From: Burkholderiales bacterium
Lineage (GTDB): Bacteria > Pseudomonadota > Gammaproteobacteria > Burkholderiales > Burkholderiaceae_C
Direction: 5' to 3'
Length of the DNA: 7,090 nucleotides
Assembly: GCA_005789685.1 (NCBI GenBank)
Contig: SXXD01000155.1
Coordinates: 1-7,090 of the forward strand
How positions within the stretch are numbered: the stretch's first letter is position 1; every line of letters begins with the position of its first letter. The notes beneath the pieces were generated by a model. It saw nothing but the letters and a program-made list of their open reading frames with translations, was not told the DNA's origin and made no database searches. Below, piece by piece: positions 1 to 5,991 of the stretch. The position numbers were made by a program, and so were the translations under genes.

Positions 1-1
1 G

Positions 2-388
2 CTGGCAGTTAATTTGCCTCTCATGGTTTACTGGCAAACGCTTGGCGAATCTTTGTCTTTGGTAGAACCATTGGGGATTGATCCAGGCCGCATGATTGAT
101 ATTTTGTCCGACAGCTCAGGTGGCCCCAACATGCTCAAGGTTAGAGGCGCCATGATTGCTCAAACACTCCAACAAAAGAAAAGTGAACAGGTAACAGTGA
201 GTGTTTCAACCATGCGCAAAGACATGCGCGCTATGCTTGATCAAGCTGAGGCCACTCAAAGGCAGCTGCCATTGACAGCCTTGGCCTTGGCTCAATTCAA
301 TGCCGCCGCACAAACGGGGCTAGATGAAAAGGACTGTACGGAGCTACCGGTTTGGTGGCTTGCAAAAGGCAGCCACCCAACCCAATAA
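2..388 (+). CDS. 3-hydroxyisobutyrate dehydrogenase-family oxidoreductase, C-terminal part (5' end outside window)
   Basis: The frame is open from base 2 and stops with TAA at 386-388, leaving 128 residues of the C-terminal helical domain of the beta-hydroxyacid dehydrogenase family (NAD-dependent, cytosolic; 3-hydroxyisobutyrate, tartronate semialdehyde and related reductases). It opens with L-A-V-N, which fits the conserved K-x-x-x-N active-site helix of this family. The lysine codon would end at base 1, which is G, consistent with AAG but not proof. Typical features follow: a helix with Q-T-L-G-E-S, then G-I-D-P near residue 26, a serine/glycine stretch (S-S-G-G, near 39), and a C-terminal E-K-D-C segment with a W-W pair. 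The NAD-binding Rossmann domain lies off the window, so the substrate cannot be assigned. The gene converges with the minus-strand operon, with only 11 nt between the two stop codons. The family is fairly secure; the exact enzyme is not. Confidence 0.8.
   Translation: MAVNLPLMVYWQTLGESLSLVEPLGIDPGRMIDILSDSSGGPNMLKVRGAMIAQTLQQKKSEQVTVSVSTMRKDMRAMLDQAEATQRQLPLTALALAQFNAAAQTGLDEKDCTELPVWWLAKGSHPTQ
349..382. terminator. Strong stem-loop at the convergent gene junction, possible bidirectional terminator
   Basis: GGTT-T-GGTGGCT (349-360) pairs with AGCCACC-C-AACC (371-382). This gives 11 base pairs with one T/C mismatch and a 10-nt loop. The stem lies in the last codons of the plus-strand gene and begins 17 nt past the stop codon of the last gene of the minus-strand operon, a suitable place to end or protect both transcripts. 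Neither side has a clear run of T, so it is not a textbook intrinsic terminator. It may instead act as a 3' stabilising hairpin. Its overlap with coding sequence also allows chance pairing. Confidence 0.4.
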
Positions 389-399
389 CATAGATCTCG

Positions 400-1386
400 T
401 CAGTCGAGCTTCATCTCACGGATGATGGCTCGGAATTGATCCATCTGCTTGCGCAACATAGCATCTTGCGCAGCAGGTGTAGAGCCAACACCTTCAGCAC
501 CCAGCTCAGTCAAGCGTTTCACCACATCAGGATGCTTCACAGCCGCAATAACTTCTTTGTTCAAGCGATCGATGATGTCTTTGGGTGTTTTGGCGGGTGC
601 AAACACACCGTTCCAGCCCTCCAATTCCAAGTTTGGATAGCCCAACTCTTTGACAGTAGGCACATCAGGCAAACCAGGGATACGCTTAGAAGCTGTTGTG
701 GCCAAAGCTTTCAAGGTACCGGCTTTCACTTCTGCCAAAGAAGAAGACAACTGATCGCCGCCCACTTGCAAACGGCCTGCCAGTAGCTCTTGCTTCAAGG
801 GCGCAGCACCTTTGAAAGGAATGTGCTCCATGCTGATGCCAGCTTCTTTCTTGTAGGCTTCGCCCAAGACGTGCATGGTGGAGCCCGGGCCTGTAGAGCC
901 ATAGTTGTATTGCAAAGACTTGTTGCTTTTCAAAAGGTTGGCAAGTTCTTTGAGGTCTTTGGCTGGCACTGATGGGCTGGAAGTCCAAATGAAGGGCACA
1001 TAAACCGCAATGGAAACACCTGCAAAATCTGTATCCACATTGAAGGGTGATCTGTTTGCCAGCGCTTGTGCAACCGCTGCCAATGGAAAGGACAGGTTGT
1101 GCATCATGATGGTATAGCCGTCGGGTGCTGCTTTAGCCATCAGGTCTGCGCCAATGTTGCCGCCAGCACCACCTTTGTTGTCAACCGTGACGGGTTGTCC
1201 CATCGACTCCGTCATCTTTTGCGCAATGATGCGCGCCACAATGTCAGTGGTACCACCCGCTGGGAACGGCACAATCATTTTGATGGGCTTGGTGGGGTAG
1301 GCCTGCGCAATAGCACTGAGGGGCAATGCCATAGCCAGCAGTGTAACTGTGCAAACTTGTTTGAACTTCGAAAAAATAGAACGCAT
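400..1386 (-). CDS. Bug/TctC-family periplasmic solute-binding protein (operon gene 5)
   Basis: A 328-residue extracytoplasmic binding protein of the Bug (TctC, tripartite tricarboxylate transporter) family, which usually captures carboxylates in the periplasm. Residues 1-29 form a Sec signal peptide: R2, K7, K9, then a hydrophobic core (about 11-26) ending A-I-A-Q-A, with cleavage likely after A27 or A29. Mature hallmarks are Y-P-T-K-P-I at 30-35, the ligand loop F-P-A-G-G-T-T-D at 41-48, a G-G-A-G-G segment, and P-D-G-Y-T. The length is normal for the family, which is about 320-330 residues. The start at 1386 is chosen because AGGAG lies 6 nt upstream; an in-frame GTG at 1404 would put that ribosome site inside the gene. 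The gene is last in the operon, 24 nt after the other Bug gene. No TctA/TctB permease genes are in the window, so it may use a distant permease or act as a sensor. The ligand is unknown. Confidence 0.9.
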   Translation of the reverse strand: MRSIFSKFKQVCTVTLLAMALPLSAIAQAYPTKPIKMIVPFPAGGTTDIVARIIAQKMTESMGQPVTVDNKGGAGGNIGADLMAKAAPDGYTIMMHNLSFPLAAVAQALANRSPFNVDTDFAGVSIAVYVPFIWTSSPSVPAKDLKELANLLKSNKSLQYNYGSTGPGSTMHVLGEAYKKEAGISMEHIPFKGAAPLKQELLAGRLQVGGDQLSSSLAEVKAGTLKALATTASKRIPGLPDVPTVKELGYPNLELEGWNGVFAPAKTPKDIIDRLNKEVIAAVKHPDVVKRLTELGAEGVGSTPAAQDAMLRKQMDQFRAIIREMKLD

Positions 1387-1392
1387 TTTTGT

Positions 1393-1397
1393 CTCCT
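1393..1397 (-). promoter_or_regulatory. Ribosome binding site that fixes the start of the last Bug gene
   Basis: On the minus strand AAGGAGACAAAAATG places AGGAG 6 nt before the ATG at 1386-1384. This decides for that ATG over the GTG at 1404-1402, which has no such site. The 11-base string AGGAGACAAAA also precedes the other Bug gene (AGGAG at 2398-2394, ATG at 2388). Confidence 0.85.
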
Positions 1398-1410
1398 TGA
1401 TCACGAAAAT

Positions 1411-2388
1411 TTATTTTTTGCCTAAGCCCAACCTTTTGGCACCTTCAGTGTACAAAGCAATGCGCTCTTTCATGAAGGCGTCCATTTGATCGGTGCCAAT
1501 GTTGACCAACTCAAAGCCGCTCTTGGCGGCCAGCTCTTTCATTTCAGCATCGTTGTTCAAGGCCAGCCACATGTCAGACAATTTTTTGCGGGCCTCTGGT
1601 GAGGTTGACCTTGGTACACCCACGCCGCGATAGGCGCCGTCAATCCAATCGACGCCAAGCTCTCTGAAGGTGGGAACAGTTGGCATAAGCGGATGGCGTT
1701 TCTCCATGGCCACAGCCAAGGCGCGAACTTTACCGCGATTGGCAATGGCAAAGGGGGTGTAGGTGACCGCGCCATCGATTTGTGCACCGACAACTGCCAT
1801 GGACATATCGCCAGTGCCTTTGTAGGGCACGTAGGTGCTCTTGATACCAAAGGCTGCATTCAGACGCTCATGCGCGGCATGATTGGCAGAGTTCAAGCCC
1901 GAGCCACCCAAGTTCATTTTGCCAGGCGATTGTTTGGCCGCAGCAATGAACTCAGCGAAGTTTTTAATCGGACTGCTTTCGGGCACCACCAAAACATCAG
2001 GGGTGTAATGGAACCAAAAGACGGGCGTGATGTCTGCCGTTTTGTATTGAACTTCACCTTCAATAGGTTGAAACACAATGTGCGGCAAATTGATGCCCAC
2101 CACATTGAAGCCATCGCCTGGCAGGTTGTTCATTTGGGCCCACATGAGGCCACCGCCTGCACCGGCTTTGTATTGAATGATGGTGTCGATGGCGCCGCAT
2201 TTCTTTTTGAGCACCACTTGCTGATGCCTTGCAGACAAATCCGATTCACCACCGGGTGGGAAGGCTTGCCAATACATGACGTTCTTTTCGGGACACGCAG
2301 GCATGGCTTGAGCAGTTGCGTGGTGCGGCATGAGGGTTGCCAAACTGAGGCCCACTGCACTTAACCAAAATTTTGTTTTCTTTTCCAT
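1411..2388 (-). CDS. Divergent Bug/TctC-family periplasmic binding protein with two cysteines (operon gene 4)
   Basis: A 325-residue Bug/TctC-type solute-binding protein. Residues 1-28 are a Sec signal peptide: E-K-K-T-K start, hydrophobic 8-20, and A-T-A-Q-A before likely cleavage after A26 or A28. The usual first ligand loop is altered to F-P-P-G-G-E-S-D (43-50), followed by a K-A-G-A-G-G-G segment. The mature chain has exactly two cysteines, C32 before the first strand and C64 after the first helix, so a periplasmic disulfide is plausible; the neighbouring Bug protein has no mature cysteine. The two proteins share fold motifs but differ widely, so this is not a recent duplication. The start is supported by AGGAG 5 nt upstream. 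It lies 34 nt downstream of the dehydrogenase gene in the same operon. The family assignment is good; the ligand is unknown, and membership of an atypical Bug subgroup is inference. Confidence 0.87.
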   Translation of the reverse strand: MEKKTKFWLSAVGLSLATLMPHHATAQAMPACPEKNVMYWQAFPPGGESDLSARHQQVVLKKKCGAIDTIIQYKAGAGGGLMWAQMNNLPGDGFNVVGINLPHIVFQPIEGEVQYKTADITPVFWFHYTPDVLVVPESSPIKNFAEFIAAAKQSPGKMNLGGSGLNSANHAAHERLNAAFGIKSTYVPYKGTGDMSMAVVGAQIDGAVTYTPFAIANRGKVRALAVAMEKRHPLMPTVPTFRELGVDWIDGAYRGVGVPRSTSPEARKKLSDMWLALNNDAEMKELAAKSGFELVNIGTDQMDAFMKERIALYTEGAKRLGLGKK

Positions 2389-2422
2389 TTTGTCTCCTGC
2401 ATCTCGATCATGATGAATTTTT

Positions 2423-3490
2423 CTAATGCCTAAGCATCTGGCACACCGCCTCGGTCACTTGTTGCGTAGTGGCCTCTCCGCCTAGGTCGCGTGTGTGCAA
2501 CTTGGGGTTGGCAGTCACAGCCTCAATGGCCTGCATCAAACGCTGGGCCTGCTGATCCAAACCGATGTGTTCCAGCATCATCACACAACTCCAAAAACTG
2601 CCAATAGGGTTTGCGAGACCTTTTCCCATAATGTCAAAGGCAGAACCGTGAATGGGCTCGAACATAGAGGGGTAACGACGCTCAGGATCAATATTGCCCG
2701 TGGGTGCAATGCCCAAGCTGCCAGCCAAGGCCGCCGCCAAATCGCTCAGAATATCAGCATGTAAATTAGTGGCCACCAAAGTGTCCAAAGTTCCAGGACG
2801 GTTCACCATGCGCGCCGTACAAGCATCCACCAATTCTTTGTCCCAATGCACATCGGGAAACTCTGCACCCACTTCTCTGGCAATTTCATCCCACATGACC
2901 ATGGCATGACGTTGGGCATTTGATTTGGTCACCACAGTCAGTAATTTGCGAGGCCTAGATTGCGCCAGCTTGAAGGCGTAGCGCATGATGCGCAGCACGC
3001 CCACGCGGGTCATCATGGAGACATCGGTGGCCACTTCAATCGGATGACCTTGATGGGCTCGACCGCCTACACCCGCATACTCTCCTTCGGAGTTTTCGCG
3101 AACAATGACCCAGTTGAGTTGCTCAGGTGTGCATCGCTTTAGGGGGGCATCAATGCCCGGCAATATGCGCGTGGGGCGCACGTTGGCGTACTGATCAAAA
3201 CCTTGGCAAATTTTCAGACGCAATCCCCACAGCGTAATGTGATCTGGGATTTGCGGGTCGCCCGCAGAACCAAACAAAATAGCATCCATAGGTCGCAAGG
3301 CATCTAGGCCATCAGCGGGCATCATGACGCCATGTTGTCGGTAGTAGTCACCTCCCCAATCAAATGAAGTGAATTCAAAACTGAACTGGCTTTGTCCTTG
3401 GGCAAGCGCCTCAAGCACCACTTGAGAAGCAGGAATGACTTCCTGCCCAATGCCATCACCTGGGATGCATGCAATTTTGAATTGTTTCAT
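2423..3490 (-). CDS. Tartrate/D-malate dehydrogenase-type beta-decarboxylating dehydrogenase (operon gene 3)
   Basis: A 355-residue cytosolic member of the isocitrate/isopropylmalate dehydrogenase superfamily, closest by motif to the tartrate dehydrogenase/D-malate dehydrogenase (TtuC/DmlA) branch. These NAD- and divalent-metal-dependent enzymes oxidise a 2-hydroxy acid and usually decarboxylate it, for example D-malate to pyruvate and CO2. Visible motifs are I-P-G-D-G-I-G near 9-15; D-H-I-T-L-W-G at 83-89, typical of the DmlA branch; R-P at 105-106; V-R-E-N-S-E-G-E-Y at 130-138 with the catalytic tyrosine position Y138; T-K-S-N with K189; D222, D246 and D250 for the metal; and E-P-I-H-G-S-A near 278-284. 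No key residue is missing, and the length matches the family. The start codon overlaps the scoB stop as TAATG, with no visible Shine-Dalgarno, so translation is probably coupled to scoB. Isopropylmalate dehydrogenase is less likely given the non-leu context. The true substrate is not determined. Confidence 0.85.
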   Translation of the reverse strand: MKQFKIACIPGDGIGQEVIPASQVVLEALAQGQSQFSFEFTSFDWGGDYYRQHGVMMPADGLDALRPMDAILFGSAGDPQIPDHITLWGLRLKICQGFDQYANVRPTRILPGIDAPLKRCTPEQLNWVIVRENSEGEYAGVGGRAHQGHPIEVATDVSMMTRVGVLRIMRYAFKLAQSRPRKLLTVVTKSNAQRHAMVMWDEIAREVGAEFPDVHWDKELVDACTARMVNRPGTLDTLVATNLHADILSDLAAALAGSLGIAPTGNIDPERRYPSMFEPIHGSAFDIMGKGLANPIGSFWSCVMMLEHIGLDQQAQRLMQAIEAVTANPKLHTRDLGGEATTQQVTEAVCQMLRH

Positions 3491-4131
3491 TAGAAGATCA
3501 GATGGCAGCCCGTTTTACTTTGCAAAAACTCTTGCGTGACGCCAGGCGCCAACTCAATGACTTTCAGTCCTTCTGGTACCACATCCATCACGGCCAAATC
3601 GGTGATGATGCGATCGACCACGCCCACACCTGTCAATGGCAAAGTGCACTGGTTCAAGATTTTCAAATCTTCGGTGCCATCTTTTTTCTTGGCCACGTGT
3701 TCCATCAAAATAATCACGCGCTTAACGCCCGCCACCAAATCCATGGCACCGCCCATACCCTTGACCATCTTGCATGGAATCATCCAGGTGGCCAGGTCAC
3801 CCTTTTCGCTAACTTGCATGGCGCCCAAAATGGACAGATTGATTTTGCCGCCACGAATCATGGCGAAGCTGTCGTGGCTGCCAAAAATGGAAGTGCCCTT
3901 GATGGTGGTCACGGTTTGCTTGCCCGCATTGATCAGGTCGGCATCGACTTCATCTTCAGTAGGAAACGGGCCAATGCCCAACATGCCATTTTCAGATTGC
4001 AGCCACACTTCAATGTCGCTAGGCACATGGTTGGCCACCAAAGTGGGAATGCCAATGCCCAGATTGACATAGAAGCCGTCTTGCAGTTCGTGTGCGGCAC
4101 GGGCCGCCATTTGGTCTTGACTCCAGCTCAT
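3490..4131 (-). CDS. scoB: Succinyl-CoA:3-ketoacid CoA-transferase subunit B
   Basis: The 213-residue beta subunit of a family I CoA transferase. With subunit A it moves CoA from succinyl-CoA to a 3-oxoacid, classically acetoacetate, giving acetoacetyl-CoA and succinate in the cytosol. The catalytic glutamate is visible as E47 in L-Q-S-E-N-G-M-L-G (44-52); it forms the glutamyl-CoA thioester in this family. N-L-G-I-G-I-P-T (23-30), D-L-I-N-A-G-K, F-A-M-I-R-G-G and [12 protein letters not shown] also match ScoB closely. The length is normal. The start follows the scoA stop by 2 nt, with AGGAG 7 nt upstream (4143-4139) inside the end of scoA. The stop overlaps the dehydrogenase start. The match to ScoB is better than to 3-oxoadipate transferase (PcaJ), though the acceptor acid in this operon could differ from acetoacetate. 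Confidence 0.92.
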   Translation of the reverse strand: MSWSQDQMAARAAHELQDGFYVNLGIGIPTLVANHVPSDIEVWLQSENGMLGIGPFPTEDEVDADLINAGKQTVTTIKGTSIFGSHDSFAMIRGGKINLSILGAMQVSEKGDLATWMIPCKMVKGMGGAMDLVAGVKRVIILMEHVAKKKDGTEDLKILNQCTLPLTGVGVVDRIITDLAVMDVVPEGLKVIELAPGVTQEFLQSKTGCHLIF

Positions 4132-4133
4132 GC

Positions 4134-4841
4134 TTAGACTCCTGCTTTCTCAGTGATGGTGCGTTTCTCAATGCGCTTTTCGGGGTGCTTATTAAGAACC
4201 AACCGGTGAACATAAATACCGGGCAAATGAATATGGTCAGGAATCATGTCACCTGTTTCGACAATCTCTTCCACTTCGACAATGCACAGCTTGCCCGCCA
4301 TGGCCACAGCGGGATTGAAGTTGCGAGCTGTTAGGCGGAATTGCAAGTTGCCAGATTTGTCTGCACGCCAAGCTTTTACCAAGGACACATCTGGTATCAA
4401 GGAGCGCTCCATGACGTAAGTTTCACCATCGAACTCACGCAATTCTTTGCAATCGGCCACCACGGTGCCTACACCTGTTTTGGTGAAGAAAGCAGGAATG
4501 CCAGCACCACCGGCACGCAGCTTTTCGGCCAAGGTACCTTGTGGTGTGAATTCCAACTCAAGCTCCCCCGCCAAGAACTGACGCTCAAACTCTTTGTTCT
4601 CACCCACGTAGGAGGAGATCATTTTTTTGATTTGACGGGTTTCAAGCAGCTTGCCCAAACCAAAACCATCAACACCTGCATTGTTGGAAATGGCAGTAAG
4701 ATTTTTGACACCAGAGTCGCGCAAGGCTTCAATCAAAGCTTCGGGAATACCGCAGAGGCCGAAGCCACCTACGGCCAGCAATTGGCCATCTGCCACGACG
4801 CCTTTCAGCGCCTCGGCTGCAGAAGGGAAAATCTTGTTCAC
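4134..4841 (-). CDS. scoA: Succinyl-CoA:3-ketoacid CoA-transferase subunit A
   Basis: The 235-residue alpha subunit of the same CoA transferase. The CoA-transferase signature [16 protein letters not shown] lies at 18-33. Further ScoA-type blocks are [38 protein letters not shown] and A-R-N-F-N-P. The C-terminal [10 protein letters not shown] segment also resembles ScoA and is absent from the PcaI sequences I know. The start is GTG (4841-4839), preceded by AGGAG with a 6-nt gap (4852-4848), and the first codons (N-K-I-F) match the usual ScoA N-terminus. It is the first gene of the five-gene minus-strand operon and is divergent from the AhpD-like gene. The function is secure at the level of SCOT family. 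Whether it serves ketone bodies, polyhydroxybutyrate-derived acetoacetate or another acid is inference. Confidence 0.92.
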   Translation of the reverse strand: MNKIFPSAAEALKGVVADGQLLAVGGFGLCGIPEALIEALRDSGVKNLTAISNNAGVDGFGLGKLLETRQIKKMISSYVGENKEFERQFLAGELELEFTPQGTLAEKLRAGGAGIPAFFTKTGVGTVVADCKELREFDGETYVMERSLIPDVSLVKAWRADKSGNLQFRLTARNFNPAVAMAGKLCIVEVEEIVETGDMIPDHIHLPGIYVHRLVLNKHPEKRIEKRTITEKAGV

Positions 4842-4920
4842 AGGGCACTCCTAAGAGGGAAATTCTTAAAAGTAAGTAGTGTAATAGGTGATTAGAATCA
4901 GTTAACTGACAAGGATTGCC
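4842..4920. promoter_or_regulatory. Divergent intergenic region between scoA and the AhpD-like gene
   Basis: This 79-bp AT-rich stretch must hold the promoters of the minus-strand operon and of the plus-strand gene, unless those lie further inside the genes. On the plus strand TAGAAT (4893-4898) is a fair -10 match, but no good -35 is seen at the proper distance. On the minus strand TTGTCA (4912-4907) resembles a -35, but the best -10 (TATTAC) would need a 20-nt gap. Both promoter calls are therefore weak. The ribosome sites are clear: AGGAG for scoA and AAGGA (4911-4915), 5 nt before the ATG at 4921. Confidence 0.5.
4889..4909. promoter_or_regulatory. Two overlapping palindromes, candidate operator
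   Basis: TGATTAGAATCA (4889-4900) is an inverted repeat of two 5-base arms around AG. TCAGTTAACTGA (4898-4909) is a perfect 12-bp palindrome. They share the bases TCA and sit 12 nt before the plus-strand start codon, covering the only plausible -10. That is a good place for a dimeric repressor controlling one or both divergent units. No regulator gene is in the window, and AT-rich DNA yields palindromes by chance. Confidence 0.35.
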
Positions 4921-5544
4921 ATGAACACGCCTACCACGCTTGCAATAGCTAGCCCCAAAACCCAGCGCTACCCCGCGCCAGAGCTGAAAGATGTGCCCGA
5001 AGACATCCGCGCCAAAATTTTGGAAGTCCAGGATAAGGCTGGGTTTGTACCTCAAGTGTTCTTGGCTTTTGCCCGTCGCCCTGCAGAGTGGCGCGCATTT
5101 TTTGCCTACCACGATGCCCTCATGGTGCCTGAGTCCGTGGGTCGGACCAGCAACCTGAGCAAAGGCGATCGGGAAATGATTGTGACCACCACCAGTGCGG
5201 CCAACCATTGTTTGTACTGCGTGGTGGCGCATGGTGCCATTTTGCGCATTTATGAAAAAAAACCTTTGGTCGCCGATCAAGTGGCCGTGAACTATCGCAA
5301 GGCCGATATTTCACCGCGTCAACGCGCCATGCTCGATTTCGCCATGAAAGTTTGCTTGCACAGCGACCAAATAGAAGATGCCGACTTTGCGCCACTGCAC
5401 GCACATGGGTTGGATGATGAAGATATTTGGGACATTGCCGCCATTACGGCTTTCTTTGGCTTGTCCAACCGCATGGCCAGTTTCAGCAACATGATGCCCA
5501 ACCCAGAGTTTTATTTAATGGGTCGCGTGCCCAAACAAAAGTAA
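4921..5544 (+). CDS. AhpD/carboxymuconolactone decarboxylase-fold peroxidase-related protein
   Basis: A 207-residue soluble protein with the AhpD-like core of the carboxymuconolactone decarboxylase family, of the kind annotated as uncharacterised peroxidase-related enzyme. The redox motif C-L-Y-C-V-V-A-H is visible with C97, C100 and H104. E85 in K-G-D-R-E-M-I-V is placed like the proton-relay glutamate of AhpD. A proline-rich N-terminus (about 15-30) and the segment G-F-V-P-Q-V-F-L-A-F (41-50) are typical of this subgroup. The C-terminal half has a second helical repeat (L-D-F-A-M-K, then D-E-D-I-W-D-I-A-A-I-T-A-F-F-G). AhpD itself is a thiol-dependent peroxidase or disulfide adaptor; activity here is inferred from the intact CxxC only. 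The start has AAGGA 5 nt upstream. It is transcribed away from the scoA operon across 79 bp, so shared regulation is possible. The role in the organism is unknown. Confidence 0.85.
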   Translation: MNTPTTLAIASPKTQRYPAPELKDVPEDIRAKILEVQDKAGFVPQVFLAFARRPAEWRAFFAYHDALMVPESVGRTSNLSKGDREMIVTTTSAANHCLYCVVAHGAILRIYEKKPLVADQVAVNYRKADISPRQRAMLDFAMKVCLHSDQIEDADFAPLHAHGLDDEDIWDIAAITAFFGLSNRMASFSNMMPNPEFYLMGRVPKQK

Positions 5545-5568
5545 TCGGACCTCTTCATTTGAACGAAT

Positions 5569-5591
5569 TCAGGGTGTGACCAAGGCCCTGA
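5569..5591. other. Short inverted repeat at the convergent end of the AhpD-like and thioesterase genes
   Basis: TCAGGG (5569-5574) and CCCTGA (5586-5591) can form a 6-bp stem with an 11-nt loop. It includes the thioesterase stop codon and lies 24 nt past the AhpD-like stop. There is no T-run on either side, so a terminator role is weak; it may be chance. Confidence 0.2.
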
Positions 5592-5991
5592 TGTGGTCGG
5601 GCAAGGACACAGCTTTTTGAAGCGGGAAATCTACCCAGATGGTGGTGGCACCCCCTGCCGCATAAATTACACCCGGCTGACTGTCAAGTTCTAAGGTGCA
5701 CCAGCTTTCAAAAGTGGTACGCGCAGGGTCACTCACATACATCTTGGCCAGCACATTGCCTGGATATTCCAGTTGTTTGTAAAAGTTGCAAAACGCATTC
5801 ACGATGACAGGCCCTTGGCCTTGTGGGTTGGGTTCACAGCCTATCGATTGAAAATAATCGATCCGCACTGTTTCTAGATACCGAAAATATACGGTGTTGT
5901 TCACATGCTTCATGGCGTCCATGTCACCCCAACGAATGGGGATGATCATTTGGTGAACTTTTTTCTTGATCTCAGGTATTTCAAATTTCAT
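5569..5991 (-). CDS. Hot-dog fold acyl-CoA thioesterase (4-hydroxybenzoyl-CoA thioesterase family)
   Basis: A 140-residue cytosolic acyl-CoA thioesterase of the 4HBT/YbgC-like hot-dog family, which hydrolyses acyl-CoA to free acid and CoA. The diagnostic stretch is R-W-G-D-M-D-A-M-K-H-V-N-N at 20-32, with D25 at the usual catalytic aspartate position, followed by Y-F-R-Y-L-E (35-40) on the long central helix. The remaining strands include an F-Y-K-Q-L-E-Y-P-G segment typical of the family. The length is normal. The ATG at 5991 is chosen because the family usually begins a few residues before the first strand. A longer frame from GTG at 6039 adds 16 polar residues and has no ribosome site. The site before 5991 is itself weak (AGAGA about 10 nt upstream). 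The gene is convergent with the AhpD-like gene and divergent from the ETF:ubiquinone oxidoreductase gene. Acyl specificity cannot be read. Confidence 0.8.
   Translation of the reverse strand: MKFEIPEIKKKVHQMIIPIRWGDMDAMKHVNNTVYFRYLETVRIDYFQSIGCEPNPQGQGPVIVNAFCNFYKQLEYPGNVLAKMYVSDPARTTFESWCTLELDSQPGVIYAAGGATTIWVDFPLQKAVSLPDHIRALVTP

Noticed and set aside
1325..1386. Cysteine in the signal region of the last Bug protein as a lipoprotein lipobox
   Set aside because: C12 lies at the start of the hydrophobic core, not at its end, and is not preceded by a lipobox; a normal Sec cleavage site follows at residues 27-29.
1384..1404. Upstream GTG start for the last Bug gene
   Set aside because: It would encode the Shine-Dalgarno of the better ATG at 1386 and add six non-signal residues before the signal peptide.
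1693..2364. Plus-strand open frame of 223 codons opposite the second Bug gene
   Set aside because: Antisense to a clear signal-peptide-bearing Bug protein; no ribosome site and no recognisable motif.
2408..2415. Small ATCATGAT palindrome between the dehydrogenase and Bug genes
   Set aside because: Only 8 bp, within a 34-nt operon gap; easily chance.
2423..3490. 3-isopropylmalate dehydrogenase (leuB)
   Set aside because: The D-H-I-T-L-W-G block and surroundings fit the tartrate/D-malate branch, and no leuC or leuD is adjacent.
3502..4137. Long plus-strand open frame (211 codons) opposite scoB
   Set aside because: Fully antisense to a clear ScoB with intact catalytic motif; its translation is histidine- and glutamine-rich and resembles no family, as expected from a shadow frame.
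3490..4841. 3-oxoadipate CoA-transferase (PcaIJ) as the identity of the transferase
   Set aside because: Several ScoAB-specific blocks match, such as [15 protein letters not shown] and the C-terminal E-K-R-I-E-K-R-T, and no pca genes are nearby.
4341..4895. Plus-strand open frame of 184 codons opposite scoA, running into the intergenic region
   Set aside because: Antisense to scoA for most of its length; no domain signature or ribosome site.
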